The translations under genes were made by a program, and so were the position numbers. Of a stretch of DNA of 64,000 nucleotides, positions 35,156-44,521 are shown piece by piece. This DNA is from Paraburkholderia bannensis NBRC 103871. GTDB taxonomy: Bacteria > Pseudomonadota > Gammaproteobacteria > Burkholderiales > Burkholderiaceae. The notes below the pieces were generated by a model, which saw nothing but the letters and a program-made list of their open reading frames with translations, made no database searches and was not told the origin of the DNA. Each line of letters begins with the position of its first letter. Position 1 is the first letter of the stretch. Location of the stretch: contig NZ_BAYA01000010.1 in the NCBI RefSeq assembly GCF_000685015.1, forward strand, positions 268,511 to 332,510, written 5' to 3'.

Positions 35156-35890
35156 TCAAGCAGCCGGGGCCACCGAAGCGCCTTCGATGCCATGCCTCGC
35201 GAGCGCATCGCCGACGAATCCCGATGCTTTCTTTTGCTCAACGAAATCCGCGAGCACCGCGGCAGCCTGCTCACCCCGGCTCCTTGCGACGCCCATCGCC
35301 TGGCGAATCACCATGAAACGCTGATCCAGAAGACGCAAGCCGCCAACCTTGCTCGCATCGGCCTGCAATTGCTGCTTGACCCCTGCGGCCACCTCCAGCC
35401 CTTGCTCGATGAAGGTCTGCACCACCGCTGGCGACGTTGGCGCGCGCACGATCTGCGCCGCCTTCAATTCGCGCGTGAGGAAGAGATCATAGGCGCTGCC
35501 CTTGCCAACGGCCACGCGATGATTGGCTGTATCGACGTCGGCGTTGGTGCGAACGGGCGAATCCTCGCGCACGAGATAGAACCCTTCGATCAGCACGTAA
35601 GGCGCGGTGAACGCGATCGTCTCGCCACGCTTGGGATCCACCGCGAAAAAGCCGAAATCCGCGCGTTCGTCGCTCACGGCCTCGACGGACTTGCCGGCCG
35701 CATCGAACACCACGAGTTCGAGCGGCAACCCAAGATACGCCGCAAAATCACGGGCGAGATCCACGGATACGCCAAACGGCTCGCCCGTGGCGGAATCGCG
35801 ATTGGCAAGAATCGGATTGCCGAGATTGATGGAGGCGCGCAAGACGCCCGTGGGTGCGAAAGCCTCAACGACAGCGGGATCGATATTCAT
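35156..35890 (-). CDS. SBP_bac_3-fold protein without signal peptide
   Basis: A 244-residue protein of the amino-acid-type periplasmic-binding fold (LRASINLGNPIL, GVSVDLARDFAAYLGLPLELVVFDAAGK, ADFGFFAVDPKRGETIAFTAPYV, RVAVGKGSAYDLFL). It lacks any signal peptide or TM segment at the ATG, so it is predicted to stay in the cytosol unless the start is wrong; no longer in-frame extension with a signal was seen. No ABC permease or ATPase is adjacent. It lies 35 bp after the GntR gene, last in the acnA-gntR direction. It may be a cytosolic ligand sensor or an enzyme with the SBP fold (inference). Confidence 0.75.
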   Translation of the reverse strand: MNIDPAVVEAFAPTGVLRASINLGNPILANRDSATGEPFGVSVDLARDFAAYLGLPLELVVFDAAGKSVEAVSDERADFGFFAVDPKRGETIAFTAPYVLIEGFYLVREDSPVRTNADVDTANHRVAVGKGSAYDLFLTRELKAAQIVRAPTSPAVVQTFIEQGLEVAAGVKQQLQADASKVGGLRLLDQRFMVIRQAMGVARSRGEQAAAVLADFVEQKKASGFVGDALARHGIEGASVAPAA

Positions 35891-35925
35891 AAGTGATGTG
35901 TGCGACGCCGCGTGCCGGGCGTCTA

Positions 35926-36819
35926 TTACGGTTCAAAGATTTCGCGGATATTCGACAGCGCATCGAGCGTATGCAGCAAATGCTGACGCAGTTCCTCCGA
36001 GGCGTCCTCGTTGCGCTCATGTTCGAGCAGTTCGAGCACGTAAAGATGCTGCTTCGCATGCTCGACGTAACGTTCGCGATGCTGCATCGAACGATAGGAC
36101 AGCAGTCGCCGCACACGATTCACGCGCCGGATCGTGTCGATGAAAAAGCTGTTTCCCGAAGCCTCGACCAGCGATTCGTGGAATCGCACGCCACGTTCGT
36201 GGAGTTGATCCGCGGTATCGGTTTCAATGCCGCCTGCCAGCAGGTGTTTTTCCACCTCCCGGCAGCGTTCGAGCACCTTGCGATCCAGCTTGTAGCCGGG
36301 TTCGAGCAACGCGGCCGGTTCCAGCGCAAGACGCAGGCGGTACGACTTCAGCAGACTATCCGGCGTTGTGAGCATCGGCGAAAACTCCCAGCCGTAACCG
36401 GGTTTGCGTTCGGCCCACCCCTCCTGCGCAATGCGGCTTAACACGGCGGTCAACTGGCCTGTCGTCAGGCTGTAGCGCGTACGGATCAGTTGCTCGGAAA
36501 ACGTATCGGGCAACTGACCTTTGAGCCGGTCATCCGCGATCTGGAAATACACGCGGGTGACAAGATCGGTTTCGGAAAGACCCAGCTCTTCCACGACGTC
36601 GGACAGCGACTCGATCACCGGACGCGCCACGAAAAACCCGCGATTCTTCTCGCGCGTGAGCACGCCCTTCTCGTGCAGCAGCGCGAGCGCTTCATTCACG
36701 GGCGAGCGCGACACACGCAGACGGTCAGCGAGCATCTGCGCGGGCAGATGTGCGCCGGCCTCCATGCCTTCGGTGCGGATCAGGTCGAGTATCTGGGTCG
36801 CGATGGATTGGTCGATCAT
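35926..36819 (-). CDS. GntR-family (FCD) regulator
   Basis: A 297-residue regulator. N-terminal winged HTH of GntR type (GAHLPAQMLADRLRVSRSPVNEALALLHEKG) and a C-terminal all-helical FCD effector domain (YRLRLALEPAALLEPGY, FHESLVEASGNSFFIDTIRRV, HLYVLELLEHERNEDASEELRQHLLHTL). An extra ~90-residue middle segment lies between them. It is 34 bp downstream of acnA and probably regulates that locus in response to an organic acid (inference). A dyad upstream of acnA (39510-39533) is a candidate operator. Confidence 0.88.
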   Translation of the reverse strand: MIDQSIATQILDLIRTEGMEAGAHLPAQMLADRLRVSRSPVNEALALLHEKGVLTREKNRGFFVARPVIESLSDVVEELGLSETDLVTRVYFQIADDRLKGQLPDTFSEQLIRTRYSLTTGQLTAVLSRIAQEGWAERKPGYGWEFSPMLTTPDSLLKSYRLRLALEPAALLEPGYKLDRKVLERCREVEKHLLAGGIETDTADQLHERGVRFHESLVEASGNSFFIDTIRRVNRVRRLLSYRSMQHRERYVEHAKQHLYVLELLEHERNEDASEELRQHLLHTLDALSNIREIFEP

Positions 36820-36853
36820 TTCATTCAGCTATTCCCGCAACACGTGGCGTCGC

Positions 36854-39502
36854 TCAATGGCTCCCGGTTGCGAGTGTGTTTTGCAGGATCAGCGGAATCA
36901 CGCCGCCCGAGCGCAGCAATCGGCATTCAAGCTGCGTTTCCACGGCCGCGCGCACGTCGATCGATTCGATGCGGCCATCGGCGCGCACGATCCGAACCGG
37001 CACCGCGCAGCGCGGAGAGATCGTCGCGGCGTCCGCCTGGATGTCGAGCATATCACCCGGCCCAAGGGCGAGCGTATCCGGATGCGTGCCGGGCGCGAAG
37101 CGCAGCGGCAGAATCCCCATGCCGATGAGATTCGAGCGATGGATACGCTCGAAGCTCGCGGCCAGCACGGCGCGAATACCCAGCAGACGCTGGCCCTTCG
37201 CGGCCCAGTCGCGCGATGAACCGGTGCCGTAGCGCTCGCCTGCCACCAGCACGACCGCGTCGCCCGCATCGGCATAACGCTGCGCGGCTTCGAAGATCGG
37301 CAGCACGTCGCCGCTCGGCACATGCAGGGTGTGTGCGACCGGCATGCCCGCTTGCAGGCGGTTGACGAGCGTCTTGTTGTAGAACGCCGCCCGCATCATC
37401 ACTTCCCAGTTGCCGCGCCGCGACGCGAACACGTTCAGGTCGTCACGGTCGTCGCCGCGCGAGACCAGGAAGTCGGCGACGAAGCTGTCCTTCGGAATCG
37501 CACTCGCGGGAGAAATGTGATCGGTGGTGATGTCGTCGCCCAGCACCAGCAGCGGATACGCGCGATAGTGCCCAAGCTGGCTGCCCTGATCGGCGGCCGC
37601 GAACGGCGGCCGGCGCAAGGCCGTCGATTGCGCGTCCCACGGAAAGCGCGCGGACGACGGCGCATCGAGATCGAACCAGGCGGGATTGCGGCTCGCCACC
37701 GCAAACGCACGCGGATAGTCCTCGGGGTCGGCCGACTGCGTCACCAGCGCCGCCACCTCCTCGCGCGTGGGCCACAGATCGCGCAAAAAGACCGGCGTGC
37801 CGTCGGCGGCAATCTGCACCGGTTCGCGGTTCAAATCGATTTCGGCATTGCCTGCCAGCGCGAAAGCAATCACAAGCGGCGGCGACATGATGAAACCTAA
37901 ATCGAGATCCGGATGAATACGGCCCGCGAAATTGCGGTTGCCCGACAATACGGCGACGGGATAGATGCTGCCTTCGGCCTGCGCCTCGCGCACGCTTTGC
38001 GTGAGCGGCCCGGAATTGCCGATGCAGGTCGTGCAGCCATAGCCGACGATATCGAAGCCCACGGCCGCCAGATCATCGGTCAGGCCCGCGCGCGCCAGAT
38101 AATGCGCGGCGGCGGGCGACCCCGGCGCCAGCGACGTCTTGATCCACGCAGGCACGCTCAGGCCCTTCGAATGCGCCTTGCGCGCGACCAGACCGGCAGC
38201 GATCAGCAAGGCGGGATCGGAGGTGTTCGTGCAACTCGTAATCGCGGCAATCGCCACGGGGTGGCGCGGCATATCCGCATGCTGCGTATGGGCGCCTGGC
38301 TTCGGCGCGAATTCGAATTTCGCCAGCGCGGCAGGCAGCGCCGTGTAATCGAGCAGATCCTGCGGACGGCGCGGGCCCGCCACGTGCATGCCGATGGTCG
38401 CGAGATCGATTTCGATCGTGCGCGTGTAACGCGGCGTGGCGTGCGGGTCGAACCAGAGGCCTGTCGCGCGCGTGAACGCCTCGACAAGGGCGATGGCATC
38501 CTCGCTGCGATGCGTCGTGCGCAGATAGTCCAGCGTCTGGCTATCGACCGGGAAAAAGCCCGTTGACGCGCCATACTCTGGCGCCATGTTCGCCACGACT
38601 GCGCGCTCGCCGGCGCTCAACGTCTCGACGCCGGAACCGAAGAATTCGACGAATTCCCCCGCTACGCCAATTGCACGCAGGCGCTGCGTAACCGTCAGCG
38701 CCAGATCCGTGGCGAGCGCGCCCGGCTTGAGCGCGCCCGTAAGACGAACGCCGATCACGTCGGGAATGCGCTGCATCACCGGCATACCGAACATCACCGT
38801 CTGCGCTTCGAGTCCGCCCACACCCCAACCCAGCACGCCGATGCCGTTGATCATCGGCGTGTGGCTGTCGGTGCCGATCATCGTGTCGGGCACGGCCCAG
38901 CTCTCACGCTCACCGCCACCATCGCGCTCCACCCGCGTCACGACCGTCGCGAGTTGCTCCAGATTGATCGTGTGCATGATGCCCGTGCCGGGCGGATGGA
39001 TGCGCACGCCCGTGAGCGACTGCGACGCCCAGCGCAGGAAGCGGTAACGCTCGCTATTGCGGCGCAGCTCCAGCGCGAGATTCTTCGGCGCCGCCTCGCG
39101 CTCGCCGAAAAATTCCACCGCAAGCGAATGATCCACCGACGAATCCACCGGCAGCACCGGATTGAGCGCAGCCGGATCGGCGCCCGCTTCGGCAAGCGTG
39201 TCGCGCATCGCGGCGATATCGACCAGTGCGGGCGTGCTCGTCGTGTCGTGCATCAGCACGCGATTGGGCTGAAAGGCGATTTCGTGCTCGCTCGTGCCCC
39301 GCGCGCGCCACGCAAGGATGGCGTCGATGGCGGCGCGGCGCTCGTCGCCCTCCGTGTTGCGGATCACGTTTTCGAGCAGCAGACGCAGCACAACGGGCAA
39401 TTCGGCGAGTTGCGCGCCGAACATCGCCAGCAGATCGACGTATCGCAAGCGTGCACCAGCAACGTCGAGGTGGCCGGTCAGTGGGGTGTCAGTGTTTTCC
39501 AT
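36854..39502 (-). CDS. acnA: Aconitate hydratase (AcnA-type)
   Basis: An 882-residue aconitase interconverting citrate, cis-aconitate and isocitrate. The [4Fe-4S] ligands are Cys424 (TSCTNTSDP) and Cys490/Cys493 (GYGCTTCIGNSGP); active-site segments include GTDSHTPMINGIG and GERYGTGSSRDWAAKG in the swivel domain. Length and the MHTINLEQLATVV region match AcnA rather than AcnB. Placement beside a GntR regulator, an SBP-like protein, a lactonase, an MFS carrier and a porin suggests a catabolic or inducible paralogue rather than the housekeeping TCA enzyme (inference). Divergent from the lactonase across 76 bp. Confidence 0.95.
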   Translation of the reverse strand: MENTDTPLTGHLDVAGARLRYVDLLAMFGAQLAELPVVLRLLLENVIRNTEGDERRAAIDAILAWRARGTSEHEIAFQPNRVLMHDTTSTPALVDIAAMRDTLAEAGADPAALNPVLPVDSSVDHSLAVEFFGEREAAPKNLALELRRNSERYRFLRWASQSLTGVRIHPPGTGIMHTINLEQLATVVTRVERDGGGERESWAVPDTMIGTDSHTPMINGIGVLGWGVGGLEAQTVMFGMPVMQRIPDVIGVRLTGALKPGALATDLALTVTQRLRAIGVAGEFVEFFGSGVETLSAGERAVVANMAPEYGASTGFFPVDSQTLDYLRTTHRSEDAIALVEAFTRATGLWFDPHATPRYTRTIEIDLATIGMHVAGPRRPQDLLDYTALPAALAKFEFAPKPGAHTQHADMPRHPVAIAAITSCTNTSDPALLIAAGLVARKAHSKGLSVPAWIKTSLAPGSPAAAHYLARAGLTDDLAAVGFDIVGYGCTTCIGNSGPLTQSVREAQAEGSIYPVAVLSGNRNFAGRIHPDLDLGFIMSPPLVIAFALAGNAEIDLNREPVQIAADGTPVFLRDLWPTREEVAALVTQSADPEDYPRAFAVASRNPAWFDLDAPSSARFPWDAQSTALRRPPFAAADQGSQLGHYRAYPLLVLGDDITTDHISPASAIPKDSFVADFLVSRGDDRDDLNVFASRRGNWEVMMRAAFYNKTLVNRLQAGMPVAHTLHVPSGDVLPIFEAAQRYADAGDAVVLVAGERYGTGSSRDWAAKGQRLLGIRAVLAASFERIHRSNLIGMGILPLRFAPGTHPDTLALGPGDMLDIQADAATISPRCAVPVRIVRADGRIESIDVRAAVETQLECRLLRSGGVIPLILQNTLATGSH

Positions 39503-39509
39503 GACTGTA

Positions 39510-39533
39510 TTTTTGCACTTTTACAGGCAAAAA
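39510..39533. promoter_or_regulatory. Inverted repeat in the acnA/lactonase divergent promoter
   Basis: Arms TTTTTGC and GCAAAAA are separated by 10 bp, with a wider TTGCA/TGCAA pairing overlapping. It lies in the AT-rich 76-bp divergent promoter region and is the best candidate operator for the locus GntR protein. Confidence 0.4.
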
Positions 39534-39578
39534 TGCAATCATAGTGAAAACCCCAAACATAACAATCCGGAGACAACC

Positions 39579-40811
39579 ATGGAAAAGAGCGGCGGCGACG
39601 CATGGCGTGCGCCCTTCGATGCGAGGCGTCGCAGGCTCGTGCAGGCGGGCGCTTCGCTGGGCGCGCTGGCACTTTCGGGGCTGGTGGGCCCGCCGGTCTT
39701 TGCCGCAAAACCGGCCTCTGGCCAACGAGATTTAAAAGGAATGAACCCCATGTTTGCTTATGTCGGCTCGCGCACCACGCGTGAACGTAACGCCCGCGGC
39801 GATGGCATCAGCGTGTATCAGGTCGATCCCCAGACCGGCGCGCTCACCCTCGTCCAGCTCGTGAAAGACCTCGTCAATCCGTCGTTTCTTGCGCTTTCGG
39901 CCAATGGCGAACGGCTCTATACCGTGCATGGCGATCTGAGCGACATCAGCGCGTTCAAGGTCGATCCGGCGAGCGGCGAGCTCACCTTCATCAACCGCCA
40001 GAGCACCGAGGGCAAGAACCCCGTGCACCTCGCAATCGACCCGAGCGGGCGTTACGTGGTCGTGTCGAATCACATCGGCGCAAGTCTTGCCGTGCTGCCC
40101 ATCGCCGCCGACGGATCGCTCGAACCGCTCACGCAACTGGTGCATCTGGACGGCCCTATCGGCCCGCATCGCATCGAGCAGAAGCAGGCGAAGCCACATT
40201 TCAACCCGTTCGGCCCTGGCGGCAAGTACGTGATCGTTCCGGACAAGGGACTCGACCGCACGTTCTCGTTCCGCTTCGAAAACGGCACGCTCACGCCCGC
40301 CGCCCAGCCTTTCGTCGAATCGCGCGAAGGCGCCGGTCCGCGTCATATCGCGTTCCATCCGGACGGCCAGTACGCCTGGGTCGTCAACGAACTCGACTCC
40401 ACCGTCACCGCGTATCGATACGACGCCGTCACGGGTTCGCTTACGCCGTTGCAGGTGCTGTCCAGCTTGCCCGATACGTTCACGGGCAACAGTCGCGCGT
40501 CGGAAATCGAAGTGGATCGCAGTGGACGTTTCGTCTATGCCTCGAATCGCGGCGACGACAGCATCGCCGTCTTCAGCATCAATGCTTCGAACGGTCATCT
40601 GCGGTTCGTCGGCGCCGATCCGACGCTCGGCAAGACGCCCCGCTTCATGACAAGCACGCCCAACGGCCGCTTCATGTACGCGCTCAACGAAGACAGCGAC
40701 ACCATCGTCGCATTTTCAATCGATGCGCAGTCAGGCCGCCTCGCGCCCACGGGTTTCGTCGAAAAATCGGGCAGCCCGGTCTGCATGGTGTTTTCGACCG
40801 CTCGGGCCTGA
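39579..40811 (+). CDS. Tat-exported lactonase (beta-propeller, Pgl-like)
   Basis: A 410-residue protein of the lactonase/6-phosphogluconolactonase family: repeated beta-propeller blades with LALSANGERLYTVHGD, HLAIDPSGRYVVVSN, HIAFHPDGQYAWVVNE and EVDRSGRFVYASNRGDDSIAVF. The N-terminus has a Tat-type signal (ARRRRLVQAGASLGALALSGL), so it acts in the periplasm, unlike cytosolic Pgl. An internal Met55 (MNPMFAYVG) matches the usual cytosolic start. It should hydrolyse a sugar or acid lactone. GGAG precedes the ATG. Divergent from acnA; followed by the MFS carrier and the porin. Confidence 0.85.
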   Translation: MEKSGGDAWRAPFDARRRRLVQAGASLGALALSGLVGPPVFAAKPASGQRDLKGMNPMFAYVGSRTTRERNARGDGISVYQVDPQTGALTLVQLVKDLVNPSFLALSANGERLYTVHGDLSDISAFKVDPASGELTFINRQSTEGKNPVHLAIDPSGRYVVVSNHIGASLAVLPIAADGSLEPLTQLVHLDGPIGPHRIEQKQAKPHFNPFGPGGKYVIVPDKGLDRTFSFRFENGTLTPAAQPFVESREGAGPRHIAFHPDGQYAWVVNELDSTVTAYRYDAVTGSLTPLQVLSSLPDTFTGNSRASEIEVDRSGRFVYASNRGDDSIAVFSINASNGHLRFVGADPTLGKTPRFMTSTPNGRFMYALNEDSDTIVAFSIDAQSGRLAPTGFVEKSGSPVCMVFSTARA

Positions 40812-40877
40812 TCCGCACGCGTCGCGTCAATCGCATTTCAGAGGCACGCGGCGGGCGTCCCCCGCCGCAGGAGACAT

Positions 40878-42206
40878 ATGCATTCCCCCATCACACCCCT
40901 CGACGAACGGGCGGTCGTGCGCAAGATCGCCTGGCGCATCATCCCGTTCGTGTTTGTTCTCTACATCATTTCCTATCTGGATCGCGCCAATATTGGCTAC
41001 GCAGCGTTGCAGATGAACCGGGAGCTGGCGCTCAGCAGCGAGGCGTTCGGTTTCGTTTCCGGCATTTTCTTCATTGGCTATTTTTTATTCGAAGTGCCAA
41101 GCAACGCCATGCTCGCCAGGTTCGGCGCACGGGTCTGGATTGCCCGGATTCTCGTGACGTGGGGCGCAATCTCGGTCGCATCGGCCTTCGTCCACACCGC
41201 GACCCAGCTTTACGTCGTGCGCTTTTTGCTGGGAGTCGCCGAAGCAGGCTTTTTTCCAGGCATCATCGTCTACCTGACTTACTGGTTTCGTGCGAAGGAA
41301 CTGGCCACCACGGTCGCGCTTTTCACGGCAGCCATTCCGGTTTCCTATATCGTGGGCGCGCCGCTGAGCACCTGGATCATGGATCACGTCCAGTGGTTCT
41401 CGTGGAGCGGCTGGCGCTGGATGCTCGTGCTGGAAGGTGCGCCTGCGATCATTGGCGGCATCGTCTGCTTCCTGTTCCTGAGCGACCGGCCCGCCGACGC
41501 GAAATGGCTTTCGCCCGCCGAGCGCGAATGGCTGCAAGGCCAGCTTGCTGCGGACGCACGGGCACGGCCGAACGCGCGACACTTCGGCTCGTTCAAGGCA
41601 ATGGGCAATCCGAAAGTGCTGTATCTGGCGTTCATTTACTTCGTGTATCAGTGCGGCAGCCTGGGCGTGGGCTACTGGATGCCGCAGATCATCAAGGGAT
41701 TTTCAACCTCGCTCAGTCATACGCAGATCGGCCTGATTGCGATGATCCCGTATATCTTCGCGACCCTCGTCATGGTGCTGTGGTCGAGAAATTCCGACCG
41801 GCGCAACGAACGGCGGCTGCATTCGGCCATCCCGCTTGGTGTGGCCGCAGCGGCGCTGCTGGGTGCGGGCCTCTCGAACAACCCGTATCTGTCGATCGCC
41901 ATGATCAGCCTGAGTCTGGCTGGACTCTATGCGTTCAAGTCGCCGTTCTGGGCGCTGCCTACGTTGTTTCTGTCCCGCTCGACGGCAGCGATCTCCATTG
42001 CCGTGATTAATTCCATCGGCAATCTGGGCGGCTTTGTGGGGCCGTTTGCGATTGGCTATATCAAGGGTGCGGGCGCCAGCGCAACGCCTGGGCTGCTGTT
42101 CCTTTCCGGTCTGCTGGTGCTCGCGTTTCTGATGACCTTGCTGCTGCGCCTCAACGAACACCCGGAAACTGACCAGGCCGGCTCGATGGCCAACTCACAT
42201 CACTAG
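40878..42206 (+). CDS. ACS-family MFS transporter (organic acid/sugar acid uptake)
   Basis: A 442-residue transporter with about 12 hydrophobic segments. FVFVLYIISYLDRANIGYAALQM and FFIGYFLFEVPSNAMLARFGARVWIARI are hallmarks of the anion:cation symporter (tartrate, phthalate, hexuronate) family. It should bring in an organic acid with protons or sodium. AGGAG lies 5 nt before the ATG. It is 66 bp after the lactonase and 68 bp before the porin, so together they could import and process a lactone or its acid (inference). Confidence 0.9.
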   Translation: MHSPITPLDERAVVRKIAWRIIPFVFVLYIISYLDRANIGYAALQMNRELALSSEAFGFVSGIFFIGYFLFEVPSNAMLARFGARVWIARILVTWGAISVASAFVHTATQLYVVRFLLGVAEAGFFPGIIVYLTYWFRAKELATTVALFTAAIPVSYIVGAPLSTWIMDHVQWFSWSGWRWMLVLEGAPAIIGGIVCFLFLSDRPADAKWLSPAEREWLQGQLAADARARPNARHFGSFKAMGNPKVLYLAFIYFVYQCGSLGVGYWMPQIIKGFSTSLSHTQIGLIAMIPYIFATLVMVLWSRNSDRRNERRLHSAIPLGVAAAALLGAGLSNNPYLSIAMISLSLAGLYAFKSPFWALPTLFLSRSTAAISIAVINSIGNLGGFVGPFAIGYIKGAGASATPGLLFLSGLLVLAFLMTLLLRLNEHPETDQAGSMANSHH

Positions 42207-42217
42207 GCAGTAACTGC

Positions 42218-42239
42218 GGCGCTTCTCCATCGAAGCGCC
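42218..42239. other. Hairpin between the MFS and porin genes
   Basis: Perfect 8-bp arms GGCGCTTC/GAAGCGCC around a 6-nt loop. The following GTTCAATAA is not a strong T-run, so it may be a partial terminator or mRNA processing site separating the two genes. Confidence 0.5.
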
Positions 42240-42274
42240 GTTCAATAACAATCAGCGCTCTGGAGACATCGCGA

Positions 42275-43510
42275 ATGAAGAAGTCGGCCATTTATTTTGG
42301 CATCCTTATTACATGCACCTCTTACCCGGTGGTTAGCCGTGCGCAAAGCAGCGTGACGCTTTACGGCGTCATCGACAGCGGCATCAACTATACGAACAAC
42401 GTCCAGAAGGGTAAGACCGCCACCGGTTTCACGGGCGGCCATCAGGTCGCCATGATCGAAGGCGGGTCGGCGGGCCTGCAAGGAAGCCGTTGGGGGATCA
42501 CGGGAACTGAAGATCTCGGCGCGGGCATGAAAGCGATTTTCCTGCTTGAAAATGGCTTCTACAGCAACAATGGCGCGCTCAACCAGGGGGGCGCCATGTT
42601 TGGACGACAGGCCTATGCTGGAATTAAAAGTGATGTCGGGACGGTCACGCTGGGTCGCCAGTACGATCCGGTCGTCGATCTTTTCCGACCTTATCTGGCT
42701 GCGCCGCAATGGGGCGGTTACATGAGCGCTCACCCCGGCGATCTGGACAACGCGCAGAACACCCGGCGCATCAACAATTCGATCAAGTTGCGCAGCGCCA
42801 CCTGGCACGGGCTTACCGCCGAAGCGATCCTCGGGCTGGGCGGCGTTGCCGGCTCTTTCGCGCAGAACTCGATCTGGGGCGCGGGCGCATCGTATGCCGC
42901 AGGGCCATTCTCCGCCGGTGCGGCCTATCTCAACGTGAGCAACCCGAACACCTCGTTCTTCGGCGCGAATCCGAATGCCGGACCCGCGACGAGCAACAAC
43001 CTCGGCAGCTTCGGCAGTGCTACCAGCCCCGAATCGAATCCCGTTTTCGCGGGCTATGCCTCGGCCAGTCGTATGGAGATTACCGCAGCAGGTGTCGGAC
43101 TGACGCTCGGCGCGCTCAATGCGAACGTGGCGTACTCGAATACCCGCTTCGACAATCTGGGATCGTCGGCGGGCCCCAACCCACTGCATTACGCTGGCGC
43201 CGCCGCATTCAACAACGTCGAAATCAACCTGCAATATCAGATCACACCTTCGCTGCTCACAGGCATTGCGTACGATTACACCCGAAACGGCGGTGCCGGA
43301 GGCAAGCATGGTGCGGATTATCATCTCTTCAGCGCCGGGCTCGACTGGTTCCTCTCCAAGCGAACCGACCTTTACACGATTGCCGTTTATGAAAAGGCCA
43401 GTGGCATTGACTCGACGGGCAGCCAGGCGGTTGCCCAGATCACCGGGCTGACTCCGTCATCGACCGACAGGCAGCTCGCGCTACGCGTTGGCATCCGTCA
43501 TAAGTTCTAG
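42275..43510 (+). CDS. Gram-negative general porin (OmpC-like)
   Basis: A 411-residue outer-membrane porin with a signal peptide (MKKSAIYFGILITCTSYPVVSRAQ). The mature start SSVTLYGVIDSGINY and the segments GSRWGITGTEDLG, FGRQAYAGIKSDVGTVTLGRQYDPV and a C-terminal LRVGIRHKF (terminal Phe, beta-signal) are typical of betaproteobacterial porins with about 16 strands. It should let the substrate of the adjacent MFS carrier through the outer membrane (inference). GGAG lies about 9 nt before the ATG. Confidence 0.93.
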   Translation: MKKSAIYFGILITCTSYPVVSRAQSSVTLYGVIDSGINYTNNVQKGKTATGFTGGHQVAMIEGGSAGLQGSRWGITGTEDLGAGMKAIFLLENGFYSNNGALNQGGAMFGRQAYAGIKSDVGTVTLGRQYDPVVDLFRPYLAAPQWGGYMSAHPGDLDNAQNTRRINNSIKLRSATWHGLTAEAILGLGGVAGSFAQNSIWGAGASYAAGPFSAGAAYLNVSNPNTSFFGANPNAGPATSNNLGSFGSATSPESNPVFAGYASASRMEITAAGVGLTLGALNANVAYSNTRFDNLGSSAGPNPLHYAGAAAFNNVEINLQYQITPSLLTGIAYDYTRNGGAGGKHGADYHLFSAGLDWFLSKRTDLYTIAVYEKASGIDSTGSQAVAQITGLTPSSTDRQLALRVGIRHKF

Positions 43511-43823
43511 GCAGTACAGGTCTATTTAGTCTGCCGCTCTGGTAGCGGACGAACCTGTCGCTGGAACGGCTGTATGAGTCTGCTAACAGTCTTTGAGCCC
43601 GTGCAGGATTACGGTGCCCTTGCTGGCCGTATCTGCCGCGATGTTCGCGCGCCTCCGATCGCTCTGGATCGAGCAGACATCGCCACGCGCGGCGCGAGTA
43701 TGATCGTGCGCTTCGTTGCGAAGATGCCCGGCGCTGGAGAGTGACCGTAAATATGACGTAGTCTGTCTTCCGCTACCTTCTCCAGATCCGGGCCGCTGTG
43801 AAAAAGTCAGCCACGCGAAAGAG

Positions 43824-43851
43824 AAAAAGCCCGCAATCAAGCGGGCTTTTT
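43824..43851. terminator. Bidirectional rho-independent terminator
   Basis: AAAAAGCCCGC, a 6-nt loop, then GCGGGCTTTTT. A-run and T-run on both sides let it work in either direction. It sits between the porin and the minus-strand small gene in a 446-bp stretch (43511-43956) where no credible gene was found. Confidence 0.9.
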
Positions 43852-43956
43852 CGTTTCCTGACGATCTTCCAGCGAAGGTGCCAAGCGAATAGCCGACGTA
43901 CCTCCACTTCTGCATGAAGCCGTGAGCGGCGGTACACCGCTCAGGCACAACTCACG

Positions 43957-44193
43957 CTAGGCAACCACAACCTGCTTTCCTGCGGATCTCCAATGCTCGC
44001 TATTCGCCTTGTCTGGAATGCGTACCGTCGCCAATAGCGGCATATAACCGAGCAATTTTGCTGCGCTCACAGCAAGCGTTTCGGAGGCAAGGCGTTGCTC
44101 CGAGAGCTTTGTACCGTCCAGGGTTTCGATGCAATAGCCATCGACTGGCCCCCATTGCCCCTTAGGCAGGGGCTCGATATAAACGTGCAACAT
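43957..44193 (-). CDS. Small conserved-looking protein of unknown function
   Basis: A 78-residue soluble protein (MLHVYIEPLPKGQWGPVDGY...). GGAG lies 7 nt before the ATG at 44193, deciding this start over a longer frame. Composition (mixed alpha/beta, ending HWRSAGKQVVVA) looks coding. No function or family is known to me. No partner gene is adjacent. Confidence 0.6.
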   Translation of the reverse strand: MLHVYIEPLPKGQWGPVDGYCIETLDGTKLSEQRLASETLAVSAAKLLGYMPLLATVRIPDKANSEHWRSAGKQVVVA

Positions 44194-44521
44194 CACATGG
44201 CTCCACGAGATTGAAAGTCGGGTCACTGCTGCCTCCTGAAACTACTGGCAGCCACTGGATTTGAAACGCTTGATAGTTAGCGTATCCCAACCCCGCCCCG
44301 AACAGGCCGTCACCCCATCCGCGCGAAACCCCTAAAAATCGCCAATAAATCATGGGCCTACAAAGGACATTTCACGATATGAAGCGATATTGCCCTATGC
44401 GCAAGATAGACGGGCAATCGCAAGTTTCGCCGTCCTGGGATACGCGACATTGTTTCAGGATGTGATACCACGCCAGGAAGATGAGGTAATCACTCGCGCG
44501 GGCGTATGTCTCTTCAACTCC
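44194..44521. other. Intergenic, nothing recognised
   Basis: 328 bp upstream of the small gene and downstream of the membrane module. One 63-codon open frame (44162-44353) has no RBS and no family character. Confidence 0.4.

Noticed and set aside
43583..43948. 121-codon ORF on the minus strand downstream of the porin
   Set aside because: It spans the bidirectional terminator at 43824-43851 and has no RBS or family character.
44162..44353. 63-codon ORF on the minus strand upstream of the small protein gene
   Set aside because: No RBS, overlaps the better-supported gene at 43957-44193, composition not coding-like.
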